Positions 1 through 7,603 of a stretch of DNA of 40,835 nucleotides are shown here, piece after piece. The notes under the pieces were generated by a model, which was given only the letters and a program-made list of their open reading frames with translations, searched no databases and was not told the origin of the DNA. The position numbers were made by a program, and so were the translations under genes. Source of the DNA: CBDUQP01 sp965369385. GTDB taxonomy: Bacteria; Planctomycetota; Phycisphaerae; SM23-33. The stretch lies in NCBI GenBank assembly GCA_965369385.1, contig CBDUQP010000011.1, forward strand, positions 1 through 40,835. The letters are read 5' to 3'. Position 1 is the stretch's first letter; the number at the start of each line of letters is the position of its first letter.

Positions 1-4
1 AATG

Positions 5-41
5 TGTTACCCATGTGCCAGGACTAAAATGTTACCCATGT
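5..41. repeat. Direct repeat TGTTACCCATGT, possible insertion-sequence end
   Basis: The 12-mer TGTTACCCATGT occurs at 5-16 and again at 30-41, a spacing of 25 bases. Repeated short motifs of this kind are found just inside the ends of some DDE insertion sequences (IS3/IS481-like groups, from memory). No transposase is visible because the window starts here. This could be the outer end of an element lying to the left, or a pair of regulatory sites. Only the repeat itself is seen; the rest is inference. Confidence 0.3.
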
Positions 42-390
42 TCCCGATTGCACACCTTTTTGGGCCTGTTTCCGGGGGTTCCCTCCCGTTGGTCGGTCAC
101 ACCCCGGCTTACTGCCCATCGGACCTTCGGCCCGAACGGCCGAAAACAGCCAAAACAGACGGCAGTTCCCATTCTTGCTGCCACATGTGGCACCCTCATG
201 AAACTGCAATATCCCTGCTTGCTGGTATTGGGTTTGTGGTTTTGACGGAACTTTTTGCTTATAATGCCAGTCCAGGTGTTCGATAAGAACACAGGTGGCC
301 GGGCCGCGAGCGCTCGTGCCAAGAGCTTTGAATAAACCAGTTAGTCGCCGAGCAATAAACTCGTGTGCAGCTTGTTGTTATAGAACACTT
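42..390. other. Leader region upstream of pgpH, no supported gene
   Basis: Short open frames on both strands here have no ribosome binding site and no recognisable protein pattern. The reading frame of the following gene is open back to a GTG at 295, but the stretch 295-390 encodes an uncharacteristic peptide. I treat it as untranslated. Confidence 0.5.
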
Positions 391-2781
391 ATGTGGCCTT
401 TCAAAAAATCCGTCAAGCATCGTCGTCTTGAAGTTCGCAAGACCATCCGGATATCGAGCGTGTCGCTATGGCAGCGTTTCCGGGAATCAGGCGGAGTGGT
501 TTCTTCGCTTATGGTATTGTCTGTGCTGGTAGGCGCCACGCTCATGGACGTCTCGCCCGTGGAACCGTTTGCTTATCGCCAGGGCCAGTTCATACCGGAC
601 GATATTCACGCCCGCGTAAAGTTCCAGGTACTCTCGCCGAATCGGCTCGAAAAACTCATCCTCGCCACAAACAGCAGAATGCCCGCGACGTTCAAGATAG
701 ATCCCACGCAAGTCGGCCGAATCGCCGATTCCATCAAGGCCCTGCCCGGACACCTTAAGGCCACCACCCAGCCGAAAGAGGTCAACGAGGATCTCCTCAA
801 GCGATTCGCTCTGAAAAGGGAAGATCTCAAGGCGTGGTCGGCCTACGGAAGCCCCCAGGACGCAAAACGCCTGGATGACCAACTTGCCAAACTGCGTGCC
901 ATGCTTTTCGTCACCTGCATCGTTGCCGACGTACAGGCAAATGCTCAACTCGTGCGGGCTGCCAGCAAGATCAAACTCAGCCATGGCAATGAAGTAAGTG
1001 AGATATCAAAGAGTGGTCTGATTTCGTTGACCCAGGCCGGAAGAATAAGAAACGCGGCCGAAGATCTCGCCGAGAGTTTTGACGTTCCCGTTCGCCGCAA
1101 TGTAACTGAATACCTCAAAAGCCAGCTCGCCGCCGGCGCGATGTACAGCCTGGATAAATCGGCTACGGATGCATCAATAGTTGCCGCCGAGCATGCGATG
1201 CGAAATCACCCTCCTGAAGATGCCTATGAGCGATATAAGTCCGGACAGTTGCTCGCTAAAGCACGAGTGCCCGGCAAGCGGGCCATGTCACAGGGAGATC
1301 TTGACGTACTCCAGCATGAGCACGCTGCCTGGGTGCAGTCGCGCAGTGCCGCTCGCAGTTGGGCAATGGGAGTCGGCAGAGCGGTTGTCATACTGATGAT
1401 CGTTGCGATGCTCTGTATCTATATCTGCCGCTATCAGGCACGGATCCTATCGAAACATTGGCGGGGACTTGCCCTGGCCATATCGCTGCTCGTGTTGCTT
1501 GCGTGCAGCAAGGCCATGGTAAGCAGCGGAGGGCATCCGTACTCTGCGGTGGGAGTTGTGCTGATGCTGACGTTGATTATGACAATCACTTACGACCAGC
1601 GTTTTGCGATGACGATGGGCACGATCCTGTCGGTGCTGGTAACGCTGCAATTTCGTGGCGATATCCCCATGCTCATAGTGTTGCTGTCCAGCGTGATAGT
1701 GTGTGCGTTCCTGCTGCATGAGGTTCGCACTCGCAGCAAAGTGCTGGAGATATCGTTCGTCTGTGCGGTCGTGGTGTTTGCGGTTGTACTCGCCAAGGCC
1801 CTTGCCCAGAGCATACCATGGACCTTCGCCCTGACATCCGGAGGATGGGGCGCAGGGTGTGCGATAGCTGCCGGCCTGGTGGTGCAGGGATTGCTGCCCA
1901 TCATCGAACGCGCCTTCGGAATAGCCACCAGCATGACACTGCTTGAATGGTGCGACGCCAACAAGGCACTGCTGAAGCGCCTGGCGATGAGCGCCCCGGG
2001 AACATACAACCACTCGTTGCAGCTCGGCGCCATGTGCGAAACCGCGGCAGAAGAGATCGGCGCCCGCGGACTGCTTGCCCGCGTCGGAGCGTACTATCAC
2101 GATATAGGCAAGATCAACAAGCCGCCATACTTCGCCGAGAACCAGCGCGACGGTAACAAACACGACAAGCTCTCGCCTGCGATGAGCATGCTTATCATCA
2201 CGGGGCACGTCAAAGACGGTATGGAAATGGCACGCGAGTATAACCTGCCGCGAGTGCTGCACCAGTTCATCCAGACACATCACGGAACGACACTCGTGCA
2301 ATACTTCTACCAGGCCGCCACAAAACAAAGCCAGGAAGAGCAGACAAAAACCCCCGATGAAATCGAATTCCGCTACGCCGGGCCCAAGCCTTCCTCCAAG
2401 GAAGCCGCCATCCTGCTGCTTGCCGATGCCTGCGAATCTTCCGTCAGGGCGATGAACAGTACCACGCCCGGACGCATAGAAAGCCAAGTGCATACCATGG
2501 TCATGCGGCGCCTGATGGACGGGCAACTTGACGAATGCGAACTTACCCTGCAGGAAGTACACAGGATAGAAACGTCACTCGTAAAGAGCCTGTGCGGTAT
2601 CTATCATGCACGCCTGGCGTATCCCTCGCCCGAAGGCGAACAGCCCGCAGCCAGCGAAATCGCCAGCGAAGAATTCATCGCTAATGGCCATAATCAATGC
2701 CAGGCCAAACCAGCAAATGCCCCCGATGTTGAGGTCTCCGCCAGACCTTCCCAGACCGGTGGCGAAACCGGCAAAGAGTAA
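391..2781 (+). CDS. pgpH: 7TM-HD family membrane phosphodiesterase (PgpH-like)
   Basis: This is an integral membrane protein with a cytoplasmic HD domain. Characterised PgpH members hydrolyse cyclic di-AMP, and that activity is inferred here. With the ATG at 391 the product has 796 residues. One N-terminal membrane helix lies at about 35-52, followed by a large extracytoplasmic 7TMR-HDED region at about 60-330. A cluster of hydrophobic helices spans about 330-500, and the HD domain follows. Metal-binding candidates are visible: H541 in NHSLQLG, H570/D571 in the HDIGK motif, H606, H630/H631 in THHGTT and D679 in LLADACESS. The frame is open upstream to GTG 295, but the start at 391 gives the usual basic N-terminus (MWPFKKSVKHRR). 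ybeY follows immediately, as in many bacteria. Confidence 0.9.
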   Translation: MWPFKKSVKHRRLEVRKTIRISSVSLWQRFRESGGVVSSLMVLSVLVGATLMDVSPVEPFAYRQGQFIPDDIHARVKFQVLSPNRLEKLILATNSRMPATFKIDPTQVGRIADSIKALPGHLKATTQPKEVNEDLLKRFALKREDLKAWSAYGSPQDAKRLDDQLAKLRAMLFVTCIVADVQANAQLVRAASKIKLSHGNEVSEISKSGLISLTQAGRIRNAAEDLAESFDVPVRRNVTEYLKSQLAAGAMYSLDKSATDASIVAAEHAMRNHPPEDAYERYKSGQLLAKARVPGKRAMSQGDLDVLQHEHAAWVQSRSAARSWAMGVGRAVVILMIVAMLCIYICRYQARILSKHWRGLALAISLLVLLACSKAMVSSGGHPYSAVGVVLMLTLIMTITYDQRFAMTMGTILSVLVTLQFRGDIPMLIVLLSSVIVCAFLLHEVRTRSKVLEISFVCAVVVFAVVLAKALAQSIPWTFALTSGGWGAGCAIAAGLVVQGLLPIIERAFGIATSMTLLEWCDANKALLKRLAMSAPGTYNHSLQLGAMCETAAEEIGARGLLARVGAYYHDIGKINKPPYFAENQRDGNKHDKLSPAMSMLIITGHVKDGMEMAREYNLPRVLHQFIQTHHGTTLVQYFYQAATKQSQEEQTKTPDEIEFRYAGPKPSSKEAAILLLADACESSVRAMNSTTPGRIESQVHTMVMRRLMDGQLDECELTLQEVHRIETSLVKSLCGIYHARLAYPSPEGEQPAASEIASEEFIANGHNQCQAKPANAPDVEVSARPSQTGGETGKE

Positions 2782-2788
2782 CACTCCA

Positions 2789-3238
2789 TTGAGTTCCATC
2801 CGCCCAAACGTCAGTATCTCATCGTCGCAAGACGCCTTGCGAATTCCTCGCAAGAGAATCGTAGAACTGGTCGCCTATGTCGCGCGTAAACAAAAGCAGC
2901 GAATCGCCGAGCTGGATATCGCCTTCGTCAACGATAAGCAAATGGCTGTAGCAAACCGCGAGTACCTGAATCACAAGGGAACTACGGATGTTATCAGCTT
3001 CGATCTGTCTGACGAACTGACCGATGGTATCGTCGCACAGTTCATCATTTGCACCGATGTGGCTGTCCGCGAAGCTACCGCCAGAAAACACGGTGTTCAG
3101 CGGGAACTGATGCTCTACGTCACCCACGGCCTGCTGCATATGATGGGCCATGACGATATCCAAACCGACCAGGCCGAGAAGATGCACGCTCAACAAGAAA
3201 TGCTCCTCAACGATTTCCTCGCTCATCTGCGAAAGTAA
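2789..3238 (+). CDS. ybeY: Endoribonuclease YbeY
   Basis: YbeY is a zinc-dependent RNase acting in 16S rRNA 3'-end maturation and ribosome quality control. The start is uncertain. TTG 2789 lies 8 bases after the pgpH stop, has a purine-rich AAAGAG upstream and gives 149 residues, the usual family size. ATG 2684 inside pgpH would give 184 residues with an atypical N-terminal extension. Conserved segments are present: NxxYLNHKGTTDVISFDL and the C-terminal metal motif HGLLHMMGHDD. The family consensus HGxLHLxGYDH places a third zinc ligand His at the last position, where this protein has Asp; there is a His two residues earlier. Overall identity is clear, but the metal site is unusual. The gene is in an operon with pgpH. 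Confidence 0.88.
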   Translation: MSSIRPNVSISSSQDALRIPRKRIVELVAYVARKQKQRIAELDIAFVNDKQMAVANREYLNHKGTTDVISFDLSDELTDGIVAQFIICTDVAVREATARKHGVQRELMLYVTHGLLHMMGHDDIQTDQAEKMHAQQEMLLNDFLAHLRK

Positions 3239-3270
3239 CTCTCATCGCATTTCAGCCCCCTCGTGCATTT

Positions 3271-4074
3271 TCAAGCATCGCTACCGGCTGCGATCTTTGT
3301 CGCTTCACCGTATGCGACCGGTTTCTCCGTCTTGCATATCACCGCAAGTGACACTCGCGCAACGCCGGCGGCCAGCAGTGCACGGGCGGCTTCGTTGGCG
3401 GTGGCGCCGGTGGTGGTAATATCGTCAACAAGAAGCACGTGAGCGCCGACAATGCGTTTTGGGTTTCGCACACCAAATGCGCCGCGAACATTTACCAATC
3501 GCTGCGTTCGCGACAGATGAGCTTGCTGCGGAGTGTTCCTCTTGCGGTAGAGTTCATTGCCCAACGCCAACCCAAGTCGCTTCGCCAGTCCACCGGCCAA
3601 AAGCAGGGAATGATCGTACCGCCTCCACAAACGCCGGCGCCAGTGCATAGCCACCGGCATCACGATGTCATACTCGTCCACGCGAGTCTCGGCGCGAATC
3701 GCCTGGGCCAGCATTTCAACCAATCGCGCCGAAAGCCCGTCCTGCTGGCGAAACTTGATGTTGCGAACCACCGTCTTCAGCGGAGGGCTGTACGGACCGA
3801 TACGGAACACACGGGAAAAACGCGGCATCGGCGTGGGGCATCCATAACAACCGTCTTCACGAATGGGAATATTCGGACCGATGGAACTACCACACCGCGG
3901 GCAATAACTTCCGGCCACCAATTGCAGTAAATCCAGATTGCATTGATCGCACAAACCGTCTGCGGAAATGTCCGCACAATTGCATGCCAGACACACCGGC
4001 GGAAGAATAATATCCTGCACGCTGCGTATGGCCGTGCGAAGCGAATCAAGTGTTCTGGTGATTGGGCCGCTCAT
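3271..4074 (-). CDS. comF: ComF family phosphoribosyltransferase-like protein
   Basis: The product has 267 residues. The N-terminal third has paired cysteines of a zinc-ribbon type (C28/C31/C33, C42/C45, C58/C61, C76/C79). The C-terminal half is a type I phosphoribosyltransferase fold with the PRPP-binding loop VLLVDDITTTGAT at about 213-225. ComF proteins are linked to DNA uptake in competent bacteria, and their enzymatic reaction is not settled. The ATG overlaps the stop of the upstream HEAT-repeat gene (ATGA, 4071-4074), so the two are translationally coupled. A 24-base palindrome lies 13-36 bases upstream of the start codon and may affect initiation. Confidence 0.85.
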   Translation of the reverse strand: MSGPITRTLDSLRTAIRSVQDIILPPVCLACNCADISADGLCDQCNLDLLQLVAGSYCPRCGSSIGPNIPIREDGCYGCPTPMPRFSRVFRIGPYSPPLKTVVRNIKFRQQDGLSARLVEMLAQAIRAETRVDEYDIVMPVAMHWRRRLWRRYDHSLLLAGGLAKRLGLALGNELYRKRNTPQQAHLSRTQRLVNVRGAFGVRNPKRIVGAHVLLVDDITTTGATANEAARALLAAGVARVSLAVICKTEKPVAYGEATKIAAGSDA

Positions 4075-5969
4075 CTTACTTCACCACACCATCTGTCGCG
4101 ACAGATGGTGAAAGTGTGCATAGCGATCTCGGCTTGCAGCCGCTGCAACGCCGGCGTGGCGACGATGTTTATACTCGCGATATCCGGCCGATACCGCTTT
4201 AGTATGTCCGCCAACTGAAAACGATACGCCAAGTCCGCCAAATGCCACGGGCCGATTCGTTCATTCGACAACACTTGCTCCATCGATTTCATATCGCCCG
4301 CAGACAACAGTGCGGTGAGATTCGTCGCCAGCGGATAGTCGGCAGACAGACACTGGGCTCGCACCGTTTCCAGGAATTGGCGCTCGCCCAGAACCAGCAA
4401 TGCACAACGATACGTTCCCTGCAGCACCAGGTTATCTTCCGCCTGCAGGCGACTGGAGATCACCTCGATGGCTTTCTTCTTCTGGTCATCGGTTTTCGCC
4501 GACAGTCCCACCATCATGGCCGCGCACGCACGAACATTCTCACTTAGGAATCCTGCCTGCTCGTGCCCGCTTAGCAGGTTCATTCCCAGCGTGTATGCCT
4601 GCGTGGGATTCTCTCTGGCAAGATGCCACGCAATGTAATGTCCGGCCAGCGGCGAATCCGACCGGGCGACATCAGTTATCAGCCGCGAATCTGCCGGCGC
4701 GGTCGTCGGCTTGGCAAGCCAGCACGCCACCGCCGCCGCGGCTGAGGCTATCGGTGTCGGCCGGATATCTGCCTGGGTAGTTCTGCGACCACTTGCACTG
4801 TCGGGGTAGGCAGCCGCGATACGAAGCGTGGCGAGATACGCCCCCGCAGAATCCTCAGCACCCTTGGCTTGCGATGCCCGACCAAGAGCGCGAGCGGCGA
4901 TTGTCATCAACCGCTCAGTTGCACTGCTCCAGCGATTTGTGCACAACTCCTGCACCCGGTCCGCCAGCAGTGCCTGGTGCTTATCGGCAAGTGCTATGAT
5001 GGCACGTTCGAGGCCGGCGGTCCGGCGGCCATACACTCTCGCATTTAGCTGAAGCCCGCGGAGAGTATTGGCGTCAGGGGTGATATTGAATTCACCGGCA
5101 ATCGCGATCAGCGTCTGATCTGTAAGTGGCGACTCATGGAATACACCGATGCGTTCGCGAATTATGTCGAAGGCACGTTTATCGCCCGTTAAAGCGGATG
5201 CGTATATCACGTAGGGGTTTGTCCACGTATTGGCATCGGTCAGCATCGCGACCAACGTGTCGGCATGTTTCCCCGCATCCATCTTCGCCAGCGCCACCGC
5301 TGCATATCCAGCAACCCCAGCGTCGCTGTCGGCAAGCAGTGCGATGAGTTGATCGGTCAGTTCTGTGCGTTTGGCGATGCCCACGTCAAGCGCGGCCGCC
5401 GCTCTCACGCCTGGGTCGGCATCGGCCAACAGTTTTGCCAGGACCGCATCATCGCCAAGTGCGGCCGCCAGCAGGGCCGCGCGTTTTCGCAGTATGCTCT
5501 CGGGATCTGCGGCTGCGTTGCGTAGGGCATCGAACACATAGCTGCTTTTGCGACACCGGTTAATGATTCCGCGAAGGATGAACCTCCGCATGAGAAGACC
5601 TTCGGTTGTGGCAAATTGCAGGGTGAGCAGTCTATCGATGTGCAGCGGAGTTTGCGTTTTTGTGTCGAACCGCTTGATCAGGTTCAGGGCTTCGGCGATT
5701 GCGAGGAACTGGCGATCAGAGGCGGAGTCGAGGGCTGCTTCCAGGCGCTGGCGGGTGGAGGGCCACTGCTCCATGCGATCGGCGGCATCCACGATTGCCA
5801 GCTCGCGCACTTTCGGGTCGCTGCTGGCTAGTTGGGCCAGAAGGCCCTCGTCGGCCAGCCACGGTTGCATGAAAGTGGCCACGATCAGCACAATCGCAGC
5901 AGTGACTGAAATTGTCACGCACCGCCTCTGCCACGGGCGTGCCCCGAGATATTCAAAGAATCGCTTCAT
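4071..5969 (-). CDS. HEAT-repeat protein with one N-terminal membrane anchor
   Basis: The product has 632 residues. The first 45 contain a basic start followed by one hydrophobic helix (VTISVTAAIVLIVATFMQPW), so the rest is probably extracytoplasmic or membrane-tethered. Alanine/leucine-rich helical repeats of HEAT type follow, clearest at about 150-260 (runs such as DADPGVRAAAALDVG and DSDAGVAGYAAVALAKM). These make protein-binding solenoids. I recognise no catalytic motif and no precise family. The gene overlaps comF by four bases, but a functional link is not evident. The last 15 residues are partly encoded by a perfect palindrome at 4087-4110, so the C-terminus may have been altered by insertion of a repeat. 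A promoter candidate lies immediately upstream. Confidence 0.7.
   Translation of the reverse strand: MKRFFEYLGARPWQRRCVTISVTAAIVLIVATFMQPWLADEGLLAQLASSDPKVRELAIVDAADRMEQWPSTRQRLEAALDSASDRQFLAIAEALNLIKRFDTKTQTPLHIDRLLTLQFATTEGLLMRRFILRGIINRCRKSSYVFDALRNAAADPESILRKRAALLAAALGDDAVLAKLLADADPGVRAAAALDVGIAKRTELTDQLIALLADSDAGVAGYAAVALAKMDAGKHADTLVAMLTDANTWTNPYVIYASALTGDKRAFDIIRERIGVFHESPLTDQTLIAIAGEFNITPDANTLRGLQLNARVYGRRTAGLERAIIALADKHQALLADRVQELCTNRWSSATERLMTIAARALGRASQAKGAEDSAGAYLATLRIAAAYPDSASGRRTTQADIRPTPIASAAAAVACWLAKPTTAPADSRLITDVARSDSPLAGHYIAWHLARENPTQAYTLGMNLLSGHEQAGFLSENVRACAAMMVGLSAKTDDQKKKAIEVISSRLQAEDNLVLQGTYRCALLVLGERQFLETVRAQCLSADYPLATNLTALLSAGDMKSMEQVLSNERIGPWHLADLAYRFQLADILKRYRPDIASINIVATPALQRLQAEIAMHTFTICRDRWCGEVR
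4087..4110. repeat. Perfect 24-base palindrome inside a coding 3' end
   Basis: The half-site CACCATCTGTCG is followed directly by its exact reverse complement, giving a 12-bp stem with no loop. It lies within the last codons of the HEAT-repeat gene and just upstream of the comF start. Its CACC/GGTG ends match the palindromic cores at 14992-15009, 18401-18422 and 21309-21338, although the interior differs. Confidence 0.85.
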
Positions 5970-5979
5970 CCTGCATTTT

Positions 5980-6008
5980 AGTGTACGCTCTTATGCGCAG
6001 TCAGGCAA
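5980..6008 (-). promoter_or_regulatory. Sigma70-like promoter candidate for the HEAT-repeat gene
   Basis: Reading the minus strand, TTGCCT (6008-6003) is followed after 17 bases by TACACT (5985-5980). The expected transcription start would lie only a few bases before the ATG at 5969, so the mRNA would be nearly leaderless. The call rests on sequence match alone. Confidence 0.35.
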
Positions 6009-6036
6009 TGCAGCGAATACGTTGCCCGCCAGCGAC

Positions 6037-6066
6037 TTGTGCTATGTTGCTATCGGAGCGTATAAT
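6037..6066 (+). promoter_or_regulatory. Promoter candidate for fumC
   Basis: TTGTGC (6037-6042) and a perfect TATAAT (6061-6066) are 18 bases apart. The -10 box ends 22 bases before the fumC ATG, leaving a short leader that contains the GGGAG ribosome binding site. Confidence 0.5.
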
Positions 6067-6088
6067 CGCGGCAACTGGGAGTGCATTT

Positions 6089-7504
6089 ATGTCAGATATG
6101 TCAGATATGTCAAATACGAGAAGCGAACGAGACTCCATGGGCGAGCTGCAAGTGCCCGCCGACGCCCTGTATGGACCACAAACCGCACGCGCGGTGGACA
6201 ATTTCCCGATATCCGGCTTGGCGATGCCTCGCGAGTTCATCGCGGCAATGGCGATGATCAAGCAGGCCGCCGCCGAAGCGCACAGCGAAGCCGGCCGGCT
6301 TGATGCGAAAGTTGCTGATGCCATCATCGCGGCCGCGCAGGAAGTGATAGACGGCAAGCTCGACGAGCATTTCCCCGTTGACGTGTTCCAGACCGGTTCG
6401 GGCACCAGCTCGAACATGAACACCAACGAGGTTATCGCCAATAGAGCCGCCGAGATACTTGGTGGCAACCGCGGCGACAAGCACCTGGTGCATCCCAACG
6501 ATCATGTGAACATGGGCCAGTCGTCGAACGATGTGATTCCCACCGCACTAAATGTTTCGGTTGCGGCGGCAATTTGCGACAGGCTTGTGCCGGCATTGCG
6601 GTCGCTGGCCGACTCGCTTCGCGCGAAAGCCGGCGAGTTTGACAGCATTGTCAAGATCGGCAGGACGCACCTTATGGATGCCGTGCCAATCCGCCTAGGT
6701 CAGGAGTTCGGCGGTTTCGCAGCCCAGATTGACGGGGCAATATCCGCGATGCAAAATGCCGCAGACCAGCTCGGCAGTGTAGCCCTCGGCGGCACTGCCG
6801 TTGGAACGGGACTGAACGCTCCACAGGGATTCGCGGCCAGAGCATGTGAGCTGATCGGCGAGAAGGCCAACATTTGCGTGCGCGAAGCAGCGAACCACTT
6901 CGCCGCCCAGGGCGCCAAGGATTCGGCAGTGTTCGCCTCAGGGGTTCTTAAGATGTGCGCCCTGGCGATGGGCAAAATCGCGAGCGACATCCGCATGATG
7001 GGATCCGGGCCGCGCTGCGGGCTTGGCGAATTGTTGCTACCTGCGGTTCAACCGGGAAGCTCCATAATGCCAGGCAAGGTGAACCCCGTGATGTGCGAGT
7101 CGGTGGTGCAGGTGGCGTGCCAGGTTGTCGGCTGCGATGCCGCAATCGCCGCCGGCGCGACAGGCGGCGTGGGGAGCATTCTGGACCTGAACGTAGCCAT
7201 GCCGATGATAGCGCACAATCTGCTCATGTCGGTGAATTTGCTGGCAAACGTGGCCGATAGCTTCCGGATGAAGTGCGTTGACGGTTTGGAAGCAAACGAG
7301 CAGCGCTGCGCCGAACTCATAGAACAATCACTGGCAATGGTAACCGTGCTTGCTCCGGAGATCGGCTATGACGAAGCAGCAGACCTCGCCAAGGAAGCGC
7401 ACAAAAGCGGTAAGACAATCCGCGAACTATGCCTGGAAAAAGATGTGCTCCCCGCCGACAAACTCAACGCCCTGCTGGACGCCCACAGCCAGACAGAGCA
7501 GTAG
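6089..7504 (+). CDS. fumC: Class II fumarate hydratase
   Basis: This enzyme interconverts fumarate and malate in the TCA cycle as an iron-independent homotetramer. The chosen ATG at 6089 has GGGAG seven bases upstream and gives 471 residues, typical for the class. Visible family features are GSGTSSNMNTNEV, GRTHLMDA with the acid-base residue H194, and the signature loop GSSIMPGKVNPVM at 323-335, whose second serine is the catalytic base. The frame is open further upstream without a plausible start. The first codons are a 9-base tandem repeat (ATGTCAGAT twice, then ATGTCAAAT), giving three in-frame ATG codons. The gene converges with malic enzyme, which also uses malate. Confidence 0.95.
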   Translation: MSDMSDMSNTRSERDSMGELQVPADALYGPQTARAVDNFPISGLAMPREFIAAMAMIKQAAAEAHSEAGRLDAKVADAIIAAAQEVIDGKLDEHFPVDVFQTGSGTSSNMNTNEVIANRAAEILGGNRGDKHLVHPNDHVNMGQSSNDVIPTALNVSVAAAICDRLVPALRSLADSLRAKAGEFDSIVKIGRTHLMDAVPIRLGQEFGGFAAQIDGAISAMQNAADQLGSVALGGTAVGTGLNAPQGFAARACELIGEKANICVREAANHFAAQGAKDSAVFASGVLKMCALAMGKIASDIRMMGSGPRCGLGELLLPAVQPGSSIMPGKVNPVMCESVVQVACQVVGCDAAIAAGATGGVGSILDLNVAMPMIAHNLLMSVNLLANVADSFRMKCVDGLEANEQRCAELIEQSLAMVTVLAPEIGYDEAADLAKEAHKSGKTIRELCLEKDVLPADKLNALLDAHSQTEQ

Positions 7505-7521
7505 TCGCCTAATATCGCTGA

Positions 7522-7567
7522 AAACAAGAGCAGCCCGCGTTTGGAATATCGCGGGCTGCTCTTGTTT
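7522..7567. terminator. Bidirectional intrinsic terminator between fumC and malic enzyme
   Basis: An 18-bp perfect stem has arms at 7522-7539 and 7550-7567 and a 10-base loop (TTTGGAATAT). The GC-rich centre AGCAGCCCGCG is flanked by AAA on the left and TTT on the right, so it can terminate transcripts from both convergent genes. Confidence 0.85.
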
Positions 7568-7603
7568 ATGGCTTATTCGGCGTTTTTGGCGGCCGGTGTC
7601 TTA

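Noticed and set aside
295..390. N-terminal extension of pgpH from GTG 295
   Set aside because: The peptide is not typical of the family and the ATG at 391 gives a normal basic N-terminus.
1447..2562. A 371-codon minus-strand open frame
   Set aside because: It is antisense to pgpH, His/Gln-rich without family pattern, and mirrors the codon bias of the real gene.
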